Origin: Gammaproteobacteria bacterium
GTDB lineage: Bacteria; Pseudomonadota; Gammaproteobacteria; Steroidobacterales; GCA-2729495
DNA length: 64,000 nt
NCBI GenBank assembly: GCA_015709695.1
Contig: CP054183.1
Coordinates: 2,282,992 to 2,346,991 of the forward strand
Reading direction: 5' to 3'
Shown: piece after piece, positions 25,823 through 34,300 of the stretch
Position numbering within the stretch: the first letter of the stretch is position 1
Layout: every line of letters begins with the position of its first letter
The notes under the pieces: model-generated
Database searches by the model: none
Told to the model about the DNA's origin: nothing
The model's input: the letters and a program-made list of their open reading frames with translations, nothing else
Translations under genes and position numbers: made by a program

Positions 25823-26020
25823 TCAGTGCACGCGCGACCAGTTGAGCAGCTCCACGGCGTTGGCCTCGACCTTGAAGTTGCGGGCGAGGATCGCCTCGAT
25901 CTCCTGCGGGTCGAGCACCGAGTTGGCGGGCTGGTTGAGCTCCACCACGCCGGTGTACTCGTCGGCGCAGCCGGGTTCACCGGCCCTGAGGATGAAGCGC
26001 GTGTAGTACTTCGCGTGCAT
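25823..26020 (-). CDS. Small protein of unknown function (65 aa)
   Basis: Not recognised. Sequence [12 protein letters not shown]... with a [15 protein letters not shown] segment and a C-terminal helix-like [13 protein letters not shown]. Soluble, no signal peptide. ATG 26020 is internal to a longer frame starting at 26077; the shorter start gives a clean protein. It has its own terminator, so it is probably a separate transcript, divergent from the OmpA-like gene. Confidence 0.6.
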   Translation of the reverse strand: MHAKYYTRFILRAGEPGCADEYTGVVELNQPANSVLDPQEIEAILARNFKVEANAVELLNWSRVH

Positions 26021-26202
26021 GGCCCAAACATACCGCCCGGCCCGGCAGTCATTCTGTGAGGGGCGCCACAGAATCACGAGGCCGCGAATCCGCGGCGATC
26101 GACGGCTTTTGCCGCGGTGCCAGTGGCTGCCGGGGGCCGGGCGCTGCGGCGGCCGTCTGTGCTATATGTCCGGCCCGGCACCCCGGACAGCGACCAGAAC
26201 CC

Positions 26203-27438
26203 ATGACCCGCCGACCTGCTCCTGCCCTCCTCGCGCTATGCGCCCTCATCCTCATGGCCACGGCCGGCCACGCCGCGGACGATCCGCTGCAGGCCGCCAG
26301 GGCAGCGCGCCAGGCGGCACTCGATGCCGAAGCGCCCCGCCTCGCCACCGCCCCCTGGATCCAGGCCGAGGAGCGCCTGCAGGCGGCCACCCGGCGCCTG
26401 GAGAAAGGCGATGCCAGGTCCGCGGCGAAGGACGGCGAGAAGGCGCGCACGCTGTACGCCGGAGCGGAGCTCACCGCCATCAAAGCGGCACTGCTCACCG
26501 TCGCGCGCGAGCGGGTGCTGGCACTGAAGTCGGCCGGCACCGCGCGCTTCGCGCCGCGTACCACCGCCAGGGCGCAGGAGCTGCTGGGCAATGCCGAAGC
26601 GACCCTGGACACCGATCGCCGGCAGGTGGCGGCCGCCACGGACCTGGCCAGGCAGGCCATCGCCGAAGCGGCGCAGGCCCAGGCGCTGGCACGGCTGCTG
26701 CGCGCGGCCGACGAGCGCGATGCGACGGCGGAGGACCTCGCCCTGCAGTGGCAGGCGACACTGGCCCGCGCCGCCGCGGCCGCCGGCCTCGAGGCCCTGC
26801 CGCCGGGGCCCGATGCCGCGGGCGAGGCGCTCGCCACCGGCGTGGGCGTGCTGAAGGAACGCGCCGACCAGCAGGCCGAGGAGCTGCGCCAGCGCAACAT
26901 TCAGGTCGCCGGACTCGAGGAGGAGATCCGTCATCTCGACACGCGGCTCGCCGGCGCCAGCGACACGACCCGCAGCCTCGCCGAGAAACTCGATGCGGAT
27001 GATCACGCGCGCACGCAGTTCGACCGGCTGGCTGCCGCGTTCCCGCCCGACCAGGGCATGGCGCTGCGCCAGGGCAATGCCGTCGTGCTGCGACTGCCGG
27101 GCCTGGGCTTCACCCCGGGCAGCACGCGCCTGGCCCCGTCGGCAAAGCCGGTGCTGGAGCGGCTGGCGACCGCGGTGGCGCTCTATCCGGGTGCGGCCAT
27201 CGCCATCGAGGGCCACACGGATTCGAGCGGGGACAGCGCCGCCAACCAGCGCCTGTCGCAGGGGCGCGCCGAAGCCGTGCGCAACTACCTCGTCAGCCAG
27301 CTGCAGGTCGCGCCGGGTCGCCTCACGGCAGTCGGCTACGGCGACACCCGGCCCGTCGCCAGCAATGCCAGTGCCGAGGGCCGGCGGCAGAACCGGCGCA
27401 TCGAGCTCGTCTTCACCCCACCCGGGGCGACTCCCTGA
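26203..27438 (+). CDS. OmpA-family protein with helical N-terminal domain (411 aa)
   Basis: Exported cell-envelope protein. The signal peptide is cleaved near GHAADD. Residues about 30-290 are Ala/Glu/Arg-rich and helical, likely a coiled coil (DUF4398-like at the start: AARAARQAALDAEAPRLATAPWIQAEERL). The C-terminal 110 residues form an OmpA peptidoglycan-binding domain with IAIEGHTDSSGD, RAEAVRNYLV, VGYGDTRPVASN and RRQNRRIELVF. ATG 26203 begins the signal peptide. An extended -10 (TGC-TATATG, 26160-26168) lies 34 nt upstream. It presumably links envelope layers to peptidoglycan. Confidence 0.87.
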   Translation: MTRRPAPALLALCALILMATAGHAADDPLQAARAARQAALDAEAPRLATAPWIQAEERLQAATRRLEKGDARSAAKDGEKARTLYAGAELTAIKAALLTVARERVLALKSAGTARFAPRTTARAQELLGNAEATLDTDRRQVAAATDLARQAIAEAAQAQALARLLRAADERDATAEDLALQWQATLARAAAAAGLEALPPGPDAAGEALATGVGVLKERADQQAEELRQRNIQVAGLEEEIRHLDTRLAGASDTTRSLAEKLDADDHARTQFDRLAAAFPPDQGMALRQGNAVVLRLPGLGFTPGSTRLAPSAKPVLERLATAVALYPGAAIAIEGHTDSSGDSAANQRLSQGRAEAVRNYLVSQLQVAPGRLTAVGYGDTRPVASNASAEGRRQNRRIELVFTPPGATP

Positions 27439-27441
27439 ACC

Positions 27442-28341
27442 TCAGCCCTCGCGCCACCACTGCGCGAGGTTTCCGCCCACCACGGCATTGGCGAGATAGC
27501 CGTAGCACTTGTGGAGGTTGAGTCCCTCCGGGCCACGGAAATAGGTCTGCAGGTCGAGTCGGTCGCCGATGCTCTCCACCAGGCCGAGTGCGCGCATCTC
27601 CTCCCAGGCTGCCGCCATCGGCCGGTCCAGCGCCGTCATCTCGCCCACCGCCGCCAGGTTGAGCCAGCGGCGGATGTTGCAGGGGTAGCGCCGCCGGCCC
27701 TGCTCGCGCGCGCCGAGCAGCCGGCTGCGCACGAAGCGCAATCCCAGCGGGCTGCCGACGCTGAGGAACAGGTCCACGCGGCCTGGTTCCGCGAAGCGGT
27801 GCGACAGCTCCCAGAGCACGTCGAAGGCAATGACCGAGCCGAGGCTGTGGCCCACCAGCAGCACGCGGCGCTGGTCACGCCAGGCTTCCAGCAGCGCATC
27901 GGCGACGAGGTGGCGCACCGCCACGGCCACGCCATCCTGGTTGCCGAAGTAGCGGCGTGTGTCGGCGATCGCGGCGCGCATTTCCGGCTCGCCCACCAGG
28001 TCGAACAGCGGCGGGAAGCGGTCGCTCAGCAGGTACAGCGAGCGCAGCAGCCGGCGGCGCAGGGACACCGCTTCCCGCAGGTCACGCTCCTCCGGGCCCG
28101 GCAACGCCAGCAGCCGCTCGATGCCCGGCTCGTCCAGGGCGATGTCGCGCTGGGTGTCGTAGAAAAGGTGGGCCCAGGACACCAGGTTGAAGCAGCCGGC
28201 GTACCGCGCCATCTCCGCTGCAGCCCCCGGATCGGCACGGCGCACGCCCTCCAGCAGGCAGCGCCACAGCGCCGCGCGGTGCACGGCCGCGGGCGGCTTC
28301 GGCTTGATGCCGGGTACGTAGATGATGGCCGGGCCGCTCAC
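27442..28341 (-). CDS. Alpha/beta-hydrolase (lipase-like), 299 aa
   Basis: Predicted serine hydrolase. IIYVPGIKPKP at the N-terminus and the nucleophile elbow VGHSLGSVIAFDVL are the clear marks; SVGSPLGLRFVRS follows, as in lipases that act on large or lipid substrates. No signal peptide. GTG 28341 overlaps the stop of the upstream HAD gene (GTGA). A longer in-frame ORF to 28782 lies wholly antisense-frame within the HAD gene and was rejected. Substrate unknown. Confidence 0.75.
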   Translation of the reverse strand: MSGPAIIYVPGIKPKPPAAVHRAALWRCLLEGVRRADPGAAAEMARYAGCFNLVSWAHLFYDTQRDIALDEPGIERLLALPGPEERDLREAVSLRRRLLRSLYLLSDRFPPLFDLVGEPEMRAAIADTRRYFGNQDGVAVAVRHLVADALLEAWRDQRRVLLVGHSLGSVIAFDVLWELSHRFAEPGRVDLFLSVGSPLGLRFVRSRLLGAREQGRRRYPCNIRRWLNLAAVGEMTALDRPMAAAWEEMRALGLVESIGDRLDLQTYFRGPEGLNLHKCYGYLANAVVGGNLAQWWREG

Positions 28342-29024
28342 GCACCCACCAGCCGGACCAGCTGCCCGAGGTCCCTCACCACGTGCTCGGCCGGTGCCAG
28401 GCCGTCCGGCCAGGCGTGATGGCCATGGTTCACCCAGACCGCCGTCATGCCCATGGCGCGCGCCGCGGCCACGTCGTTCTGCGGGTGATCGCCCGCATGG
28501 GCAATCTCGGCGGGCCGCAGCGACAGGCGCGCGCACACCGCCTCGAAAGCTCGCGGATCGGGCTTGGCGACGCCGAGGGCCGCGGCGCCAAGGACCGCGC
28601 TGAAGTAGTGCCGCAGGCCGATGGTGCCGAGGTCCGCATTGCCGTTGGTGAGGACCACCAGCGGCAGGCGGCGCGCCAGACGGCCCAGTGCCGGGCGCAC
28701 ATCCGCATACAGGGTCACCTGGTTGCGCACCTGCTGGAAAGCCGCGAACGCCGCCTCGCCCATGGATTCCGGGTAGCCGCAATCACGCGCGACCTGCGCG
28801 AACGTCGCCTGCCGCAGCAGCGCCAGGTCGTGCTCGCGGCCGGGGAATCGCGCCTCGATGCGCCAGCGCAGCTCGCGGATGTCCTCGATGCTGTAGCGCG
28901 CCGTGACCCGCGGGTAGCGCTGGGCGAACCAGGCCTGCAAGGCCTGCTCGGCCCGGCCGATGACCGGACCGAGGTCCCAGAGGGTGTCGTCGAGGTCGAG
29001 GCAGATCGCCCGGATGTGCTTCAT
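28338..29024 (-). CDS. HAD-superfamily hydrolase, subfamily IA (228 aa)
   Basis: Cytoplasmic phosphatase of the haloacid dehalogenase type. Motif I is CLDLDDTLWDL (nucleophile Asp about residue 10), motif II VVLTNGN, motif III Lys in ALGVAKPDPRAF and motif IV HAGDHPQNDV. The alpha-helical cap after motif I resembles YigB/YjjG, which act on FMN, sugar phosphates or nucleotides. Its stop overlaps the GTG of the hydrolase gene, so they form a pair. Confidence 0.9.
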   Translation of the reverse strand: MKHIRAICLDLDDTLWDLGPVIGRAEQALQAWFAQRYPRVTARYSIEDIRELRWRIEARFPGREHDLALLRQATFAQVARDCGYPESMGEAAFAAFQQVRNQVTLYADVRPALGRLARRLPLVVLTNGNADLGTIGLRHYFSAVLGAAALGVAKPDPRAFEAVCARLSLRPAEIAHAGDHPQNDVAAARAMGMTAVWVNHGHHAWPDGLAPAEHVVRDLGQLVRLVGA

Positions 29025-29155
29025 GCAGCAGGATCACCGCGGGCACTGCGGCCGCTGGAACCAACGGCCTAGCTTCCCCGAGCGGCCCCTCACTTGGCAA
29101 GCGATGGCGCCGGCGGCCCCTGCCGCAGGCGGACGGGGCCGCGGCGGGCAGCCCT

Positions 29156-30406
29156 TCAGCCGACGGCGCGGCGCGAGGCGCGGAAGCGCCCGGTCTCGAT
29201 GTGGGTGAGCCGGGATTCCTTGACGACCACGCGGTTGCGGCCGTCTTCCTTGGCCTGGTAGAGGGCCTCGTCGGCCATCTGGATGGCGCCGGCCAGGCTG
29301 CGTTCGGCGCCGGGCATGACGATCGCCACGCCGATGCTCACCGTGAGGCTGCCATGGCAGCCGGACTGTGCATTGGCGATGGCCAGTTCCTCGACCCGGC
29401 GGCGGATGTGCTCGGGCAGGTCGCGGCCGAAATCCTGCGCCGGCCCGTAGAGCACCAGCGCGAACTCCTCGCCGCCGAAGCGCGCCGCGAAATCCAGCGG
29501 CCGCTGCGCGCCCATGGCGATCACTTCGGCCACGCGCTTGAGCGCGTCGTCGCCGGCCTGGTGGCCGTAGAAGTCGTTGAATGCCTTGAAGTGGTCGATA
29601 TCGATGAGCATGATCGTGAGCTGGCCCTCGTCGCGACGCGACTGCCGCCAGATCCGCTCCATGTAGTTGTTGTAGGCCCGGCGGTTGTACAGGCCGGTCA
29701 GGCCGTCGCGGTCCGCGAGGTCGTTGAGGCGTCGCGACTCGAGGAAGGAACGGCGGGAGACGGCCTCGAACTCGAAGCAGGCCAGCGCGCCGATGCCATT
29801 GGCGCCCACCAGCATCACGGCCGTGAACAGCGCCTCCTGGCTGCCGAAGTTCCAGTGCACCAGGCCCCAGGCGTAGGCAAGGGAGATCGCGCCGCTTATC
29901 GTTGCCGCATGCCAGAAACGCAGGCCGAGGATCGCCCAGACGGTGAAGATCCAGGCGATCTCGGCGCCGAAGAAATACGGCGTGCCGTGCAGGCTGGCCC
30001 GCAGCGTCACCGAGGTGACGATCAGGCCGACGCACAGCGTGCTCACCGCGAGCAGATGCTGGTAGATCAGGTGACGCTCGGGCTGGTAGGAGGCGATGAG
30101 CGTGGCCATCAGCAGCGGCATCATCACCGCCAGGCCGAAGGTCGCCGTGACCGCCGAGACATTGTGCTCGGCGACGCCGAGGCCGGTGATGACGATGACG
30201 GCGAACGCCGCCAGCACCAGCAGCGGGCGCACCTTGGGATAGCTGAGGCTGGCGTAGTGCTGCCGGAACTGCTCCTCGACGAACGCGGAGAACCGCAGGC
30301 GCGAGAACCCGCGCCGGCGCTGCTCACCAACCAGCGTGCTCCAATGTTGTTCCTGCACCGTCACCTGGACCAGGCCCCCGCGGCGCCGCGCCAACGCAGC
30401 AAACAC
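29156..30406 (-). CDS. Membrane diguanylate cyclase with GGEEF and I-site (416 aa)
   Basis: Makes c-di-GMP from two GTP. About six transmembrane helices (residues 60-215) form an N-terminal sensor of unknown type; a short linker leads to the GGDEF domain with DRDGLTGLYNRRAY, metal-binding DIDHFKAFND and an intact G311-GEEF site. RPLD (302-305), exactly five residues before GGEEF, is a complete inhibitory I-site, so product feedback is expected. A TAATTT box lies just upstream of GTG 30406, so the true start could be one of the in-frame GTGs about 13-15 codons in. No EAL domain. Confidence 0.9.
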   Translation of the reverse strand: MFAALARRRGGLVQVTVQEQHWSTLVGEQRRRGFSRLRFSAFVEEQFRQHYASLSYPKVRPLLVLAAFAVIVITGLGVAEHNVSAVTATFGLAVMMPLLMATLIASYQPERHLIYQHLLAVSTLCVGLIVTSVTLRASLHGTPYFFGAEIAWIFTVWAILGLRFWHAATISGAISLAYAWGLVHWNFGSQEALFTAVMLVGANGIGALACFEFEAVSRRSFLESRRLNDLADRDGLTGLYNRRAYNNYMERIWRQSRRDEGQLTIMLIDIDHFKAFNDFYGHQAGDDALKRVAEVIAMGAQRPLDFAARFGGEEFALVLYGPAQDFGRDLPEHIRRRVEELAIANAQSGCHGSLTVSIGVAIVMPGAERSLAGAIQMADEALYQAKEDGRNRVVVKESRLTHIETGRFRASRRAVG

Positions 30407-30527
30407 CGGAAAATTAGCCCGCTGCGCCGGACCGGGCTGCGTCCGGGGTCACACTTCTACATAAGGCGCGCGGCGGCAGGGCCTCTCGGCTATGCTGCGC
30501 GCCACCCGGACAGCCCACCCGACACCG

Positions 30528-31151
30528 ATGCCGCCCCACAACCCGCCCCGCTCTCCCTGGCCGGATCGCCTGGCGTCCCTCGCAGGCCTGGTGGTGGCAC
30601 TCGCCCTGGGCAGCACCGTGCTGGCCCTGCAGCCGCGGCCCCGGGCCGCCGCTCCGGCTGAGGGCACCGGCCTGCCCGCCGCGCCGGTGCTGGCTTCCTG
30701 TGATCTGGATCCTGCCGGCTACTGGCACGGCAGCATCACGGGATCGGAACCCCTGGCGCTGGACTGGAGCGGTGCCGGGCTGGCCTGCGCCGGCAGCAGC
30801 AGGCCGGACGGGCGGGGATTGCGCCTGTTCTTCGCCGGGCCCGCCGGCGGCGACGCGCATCGCCTGGTCATCGTGCTCGGCATCGCCGCCGGCGCCACCG
30901 AACTGCCCGGCCGCGAGTGGCCGGTCAGTGTCACCGTCATCGACGAGGCCGGCAGCGGCATCTACCACAGTGCGCCCGGCCGCTGCTTCACGCAGGTCAC
31001 GGAACTCACGCCGCTCGACACCCGGCGTCGCGCGTTCCGGGTCACCGGCGAGCTGTTCTGCGCCGGCGCCATCGGCGCGGTGTCCGGCGAGCGCGCGGTG
31101 ACGCTGGGCGATGCGCGCTACGCAGGCCGCCTGGAGATGGAGGCGCCATGA
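30528..31151 (+). CDS. Predicted secreted or membrane-anchored protein of unknown function (207 aa)
   Basis: Not recognised. One N-terminal hydrophobic helix (about 15-33, ASLAGLVVALALGSTVLAL) with a basic start suggests a signal anchor. The rest is predicted beta-rich with Cys in SCDLDP, LACAG, GRCFTQV and ELFCAG, perhaps two disulphides. ATG 30528 was chosen over 30492 because TATGCT at 30490-30495 looks like the -10 box. The stop overlaps the next gene (ATGA), so it works with the DUF192 protein. Confidence 0.6.
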   Translation: MPPHNPPRSPWPDRLASLAGLVVALALGSTVLALQPRPRAAAPAEGTGLPAAPVLASCDLDPAGYWHGSITGSEPLALDWSGAGLACAGSSRPDGRGLRLFFAGPAGGDAHRLVIVLGIAAGATELPGREWPVSVTVIDEAGSGIYHSAPGRCFTQVTELTPLDTRRRAFRVTGELFCAGAIGAVSGERAVTLGDARYAGRLEMEAP

Positions 31152-31618
31152 GGAGGCTGCGCGCCTCGCTCGCCGCGGCATCGCTGGCGTTGATGACGTG
31201 GAGCGCAGTCGCCGCCGCCGGCGACACCGACCGCCTGCTGGCGGGCTTCGCACGCGCCAGCGCCATGATCGAGACATCCCGCGCCTGCGAGTTCCTCGAC
31301 ATCTGGATCGCCGTGACCCCGGAACAGCGCGCGCAGGGCCTGATGTTCGTCCACGAGCTCGGCGAACACCAGGGCATGCTGTTCCCGGGACGCGAGCCCG
31401 CCGTGCTGCGCATGTGGATGAAGAACACCTACATCCCGCTGGACATGCTGTTCCTCGGTGCCGACGGCCATATCGCCGGCATCACCGCCCGCACGACACC
31501 GCTCTCGGAGACGACCATCACCTCGCCCGGCCCCGTGAGCGCCGTCCTCGAACTCAACGGCGGCTTCACCGACCGCCACCGCGTCCACCCCGGCCACCGC
31601 TTCTCCCTCATCGAATGA
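31148..31618 (+). CDS. DUF192 family exported protein (156 aa)
   Basis: Signal peptide (cut near AVAAAG) followed by a DUF192 domain: WIAVTPEQRAQGLMF, MLFPGREPAVLRMWMKNTYIPLDMLFLG and AVLELNGG. These beta-barrel proteins are widespread, with no agreed function. ATG 31148 overlaps the previous stop. Its own TGA ends 1 nt before the left end of the RAYT element, so the element sits directly at the end of the gene. Confidence 0.88.
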   Translation: MRRLRASLAAASLALMTWSAVAAAGDTDRLLAGFARASAMIETSRACEFLDIWIAVTPEQRAQGLMFVHELGEHQGMLFPGREPAVLRMWMKNTYIPLDMLFLGADGHIAGITARTTPLSETTITSPGPVSAVLELNGGFTDRHRVHPGHRFSLIE

Positions 31619-31619
31619 T

Positions 31620-31642
31620 GGTGCCAGGTCGGGGGATTCGGG
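31620..31642 (+). repeat. Left REP-like terminal repeat of RAYT element
   Basis: It starts GGTGCCAGGTCGGGGG and continues ATTCGGG; the first 14 bases are the inverse of the right end. The head GGTGCC is shared with repeats at 40.3 and 63.5 kb. Confidence 0.65.
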
Positions 31643-31643
31643 C

Positions 31644-32516
31644 TTATTGGTCGTGACGCGGGCTCCGGCGAGCCAGGGCCTTGCGGAGGCTCGACTCGTG
31701 CCGCCCAAGGAATCGCGCTGCCTCCGACACGCTGGCGATGCCGCGATCGAGGGCCGTGCGCACGATCCACTGGCGGGCGCTGGTGACCGCCCTCGTCCGT
31801 AATGGCGACAGCATCGACTCGCGGGTGACGCCAAAGCATTCGGTCGCCTGATCGAGGAGGTCGGACAGCGTCTGGCGGCAGGGAACCGTGGGGTTGGCTG
31901 CCTGGCAACCGGGATGCTGATCGACCACGGTCTCCACGTCGGCCGGTGCAACAGCCGCGGTGATGCCATCCGCAGGCTCTCCGCCCAGCGATAGCGCATA
32001 CGCCGTGCGCTGCCGATCCGGGCGGGGATCGAGCATGCCAAGGAGGAACGCGGTCGTCAGCCAGGGCTCGGCCCGCGTGCCCGCGTAAGCGTGATGACTG
32101 GACCACTCGTACGCCGCCACGTGGTCCACGATGCCGGCCCGCACGGGATTCAGATGGATGTAGTGAAGCAGCGCGAGCAGCTGGGCATCGGCGGCGACCA
32201 TCACCGCGTGAAAGCGGTTCTCGAACAGGTGCCCTGTCGTCTGCAGCCCGGCCTGGACGGTGCGGGCGTAGCGGCTCGCCACGCGATGGATCAGGACGCC
32301 CAGCGGCACATCGCCCACCTGCACGAGCAGGTGAACGTGATTCGTCATCCAGCAGTAGGCGTGGACTCGCGCCCCGCAGTCCGCGATGCCCGCCGCGAGA
32401 AGGCGGCCCAGCAGCTCGCGATCACTGGCCTGGAAGAACACCGGTTGCCGGTGATTGCCCCGCAGGGTGACGTGATGAAAAGCGCCAGGAACGTGGATTC
32501 GAAGCGGGCGGGCCAT
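31644..32516 (-). CDS. REP-associated tyrosine transposase (RAYT), 290 aa
   Basis: Y1-type HUH transposase of the IS200/IS605-related RAYT family that processes REP hairpins. It shows HHVTLRGN near the N-terminus, the HUH motif in YCWMTNHVHLLV, GHLFENRFHAVMV and LLHYIHLNPVRAGIV, and a Tyr in SRYARTVQ as catalytic candidate. The C-terminal 90 residues resemble a DnaA-like/HTH DNA-binding domain (SVSEAARFLGRHESSLRKAL). The reading frame is intact and flanked by repeats, so it may still be functional. Confidence 0.88.
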   Translation of the reverse strand: MARPLRIHVPGAFHHVTLRGNHRQPVFFQASDRELLGRLLAAGIADCGARVHAYCWMTNHVHLLVQVGDVPLGVLIHRVASRYARTVQAGLQTTGHLFENRFHAVMVAADAQLLALLHYIHLNPVRAGIVDHVAAYEWSSHHAYAGTRAEPWLTTAFLLGMLDPRPDRQRTAYALSLGGEPADGITAAVAPADVETVVDQHPGCQAANPTVPCRQTLSDLLDQATECFGVTRESMLSPLRTRAVTSARQWIVRTALDRGIASVSEAARFLGRHESSLRKALARRSPRHDQ

Positions 32517-32617
32517 GGTTGAGGATGCATGTTCCGGTCCCCGGCACCGCTGTGCGAGCCCGCGATCTGCGCGGAAGGCCCTGAAAGTCCCTCCGCGTCC
32601 GGACCGGCGCGCCCCTC

Positions 32618-32645
32618 AAATCCCCGAAAAGCCCGACCTGGCACC
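32618..32645 (-). repeat. REP-like repeat, inner right copy
   Basis: AAATCCCCGAAAAGCCCGACCTGGCACC; one of two direct copies, 43 bp apart, differing by one base in the head. A 9-bp tandem (CCGATGTCA) fills the spacer before the next copy. Confidence 0.65.
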
Positions 32646-32658
32646 GATGTCACCGATG

Positions 32659-33102
32659 TCAAACCCCCGAAAAGCCCGACCTGGCACCAAATTGGGACAG
32701 GCGGGCCTGGAGGGTGGGGATGTCCAGGGAGTGCGGGTGGCCGGGGCGGCGGCGTGCGGACCACACGGCGTCGGGGAAATGCGCGTCGTCGGTGAAGCGC
32801 GGGATGACGTGCCAGTGCAGGTGGGGAACCTGGTTGCCAAGCGAGGCGAGGTTGATCTTGTGCGGCGACAGCAGGTCCCGCAGCGCGGCCTCGACGGCCA
32901 GCACCACGGCGAGCAGGTGGGCGCGGTCGGCAGCCGCGAGGTCGCTCATCTCGCGGACATGGGCCTGCCAGACCACGCGGCAGAAGCCGGGGTAATCGGC
33001 ATCGCCGGCGAGCACGACGCGGCAGCGCGCGTCGCGCCAGAGCGCGGGCTCCTCCGCCGCCAGACACAGCGGGCAACCGGCCTCCCCGGCCACGGGCTGC
33101 AC
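32659..33102 (-). CDS. HIT family protein with repeat-derived tail (147 aa)
   Basis: Histidine-triad nucleotide-binding hydrolase. It has an N-terminal zinc-type pair in CPLC, then RVVLAGDADYPGFCRVVWQAHV and the triad HLHWHVIPRF. Usual length is about 110-140 aa. The last codons (encoding FGARSGFSGV) are read from the REP-like repeat at 32661-32688 and the stop is in the spacer, so the natural 3' end was replaced by the element. The start lies 4 bp after the stop of the luciferase-like gene. Confidence 0.82.
   Translation of the reverse strand: MQPVAGEAGCPLCLAAEEPALWRDARCRVVLAGDADYPGFCRVVWQAHVREMSDLAAADRAHLLAVVLAVEAALRDLLSPHKINLASLGNQVPHLHWHVIPRFTDDAHFPDAVWSARRRPGHPHSLDIPTLQARLSQFGARSGFSGV
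32661..32688 (-). repeat. REP-like repeat, outer right copy
   Basis: AAACCCCCGAAAAGCCCGACCTGGCACC; its last 14 bases are the exact inverse of the element's left end. It overlaps the final codons of the HIT gene. Confidence 0.65.
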
Positions 33103-33106
33103 GGAT

Positions 33107-34117
33107 TCAGCCCAGGCGCGGGACGACGTGCTCGCCGATCAGGCGGATGGCATCCGCCGGGTCATCGTGCAGCCGGAAGCAGATCTCGTTCACGCCGGCA
33201 TCGCGGAACGCGGTGAGTTCCGCCAGGCGCGGCCCGATCTCCGCCGGCGTGCCGGTGAAGGTGAAGTTGGCGAGGCAGGTGTCGATGATCTGCGCGGGAA
33301 TGCCCTCGATGACACCGCTGCGGTTGCGGTAGGCCTTGAACAGTGCATCCTTGCGCTTCTCGACGATGGCGATCTCCTCCGGAGACAGGAAGGTCTCCAG
33401 GTACCAGCGGTCCATCAGGCCGCGCAACAGCAGCTCGCGGCGCGCCTCGCGCAGCGCCACCTCGCGGTCCGGCTTCACGTGCCAGGCCCAGATGTTGCTG
33501 ATGCGGTAACCCGCTTCCACCTTGCCCTTGTCCGCCAGCGCGCCGCGCGTGCGCTGCACGGTTTCGACGATGCGGCTGCGGGTCATGTCGCTGTACATGA
33601 CGCCATCGGCGGCCGGCACGGTCGCATGAAGCATCTGCGGCTGGTTGGCGCCGGCGTAGACCAGCGGCGGCGTGCCGCTGCCGAAAGGCGGCTTGTAGCC
33701 GTACACCTTGAACATCTCGCCCTGGTAGGTCAGCGGCTTGCCCGAGACGCCGCCGTGCACCAGCTCGATCGCCTCGCGCACGCAGCGCACGCGCTTGGTG
33801 ATGGTCAGCCCGAGGCGCGCCGGCCACTCGCCGCCGCCGCCGATGACCAGCGCCGCGCGCCCGCGGCTGTACTCCTGCAGGGTCAGCAGCGCGCTCGCCA
33901 TCTTCACCGGGTGCATCTCCCAGGGGCTGATGACGCAGACGCCGAGGCCGACCTGCTGCGTGGCCAGCGCCGCGGGCACCAGCGACATGAACGGGTCGCG
34001 CCAGGACACGTAGTTCTGCAGCCACATGCGGCCGATGCCGTGGCTCTCGCATAGCCTGGCCAGCTCCACCAGCTGCTCGGGTGTCTGGTCGGGTTCCAGC
34101 AGGACGTCTACGCGCAT
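33107..34117 (-). CDS. LLM-class flavin-dependent oxidoreductase (336 aa)
   Basis: Luciferase-like monooxygenase fold (TIM barrel) using FMN or F420. Seen: GVCVISPWEMHPVKMASALLTLQEYSRGR, ALVIGGGGEWPARLG, PLVYAGANQPQMLH and C-terminal GTPAEIGPRLAEL. The arrangement is near methylenetetrahydromethanopterin-reductase-like LLM proteins. The start ATG 34117 is followed upstream by a 183-bp gap without gene, in which I see no element. The substrate is unknown. Transcribed toward the HIT gene (4-bp gap), so the two are co-expressed. Confidence 0.85.
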   Translation of the reverse strand: MRVDVLLEPDQTPEQLVELARLCESHGIGRMWLQNYVSWRDPFMSLVPAALATQQVGLGVCVISPWEMHPVKMASALLTLQEYSRGRAALVIGGGGEWPARLGLTITKRVRCVREAIELVHGGVSGKPLTYQGEMFKVYGYKPPFGSGTPPLVYAGANQPQMLHATVPAADGVMYSDMTRSRIVETVQRTRGALADKGKVEAGYRISNIWAWHVKPDREVALREARRELLLRGLMDRWYLETFLSPEEIAIVEKRKDALFKAYRNRSGVIEGIPAQIIDTCLANFTFTGTPAEIGPRLAELTAFRDAGVNEICFRLHDDPADAIRLIGEHVVPRLG

Positions 34118-34300
34118 GGGCTGTGCTCCAGGGCAGGAAATCGATGGGCCAGTCTAGGGTGGCCTGCGGCAAGGGTCTTGATTTGGGACAGGCGCCTGCA
34201 GGCCGGCAACCGGATCGGGGCGACAGTTTACCCAAGTCGCGGGGGGAGCTCGACGGATGCGGCGGGCCCGCAGGGCGGGCTGGCCAGGCGCCGTCCCGGC

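Larger units (their letters stand above)
31620..32688. mobile_element. RAYT element bounded by 14-bp inverted ends
   Basis: A 1,069-bp unit runs from GGTGCCAGGTCGGG (31620-31633) to its exact reverse complement (32675-32688) and contains one gene, a REP-associated tyrosine transposase. The right side has an extra direct copy of the repeat at 32618-32645. The unit lies between DUF192 and HIT genes and appears to have been inserted into the 3' end of the HIT gene. No target duplication is obvious. Confidence 0.72.
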
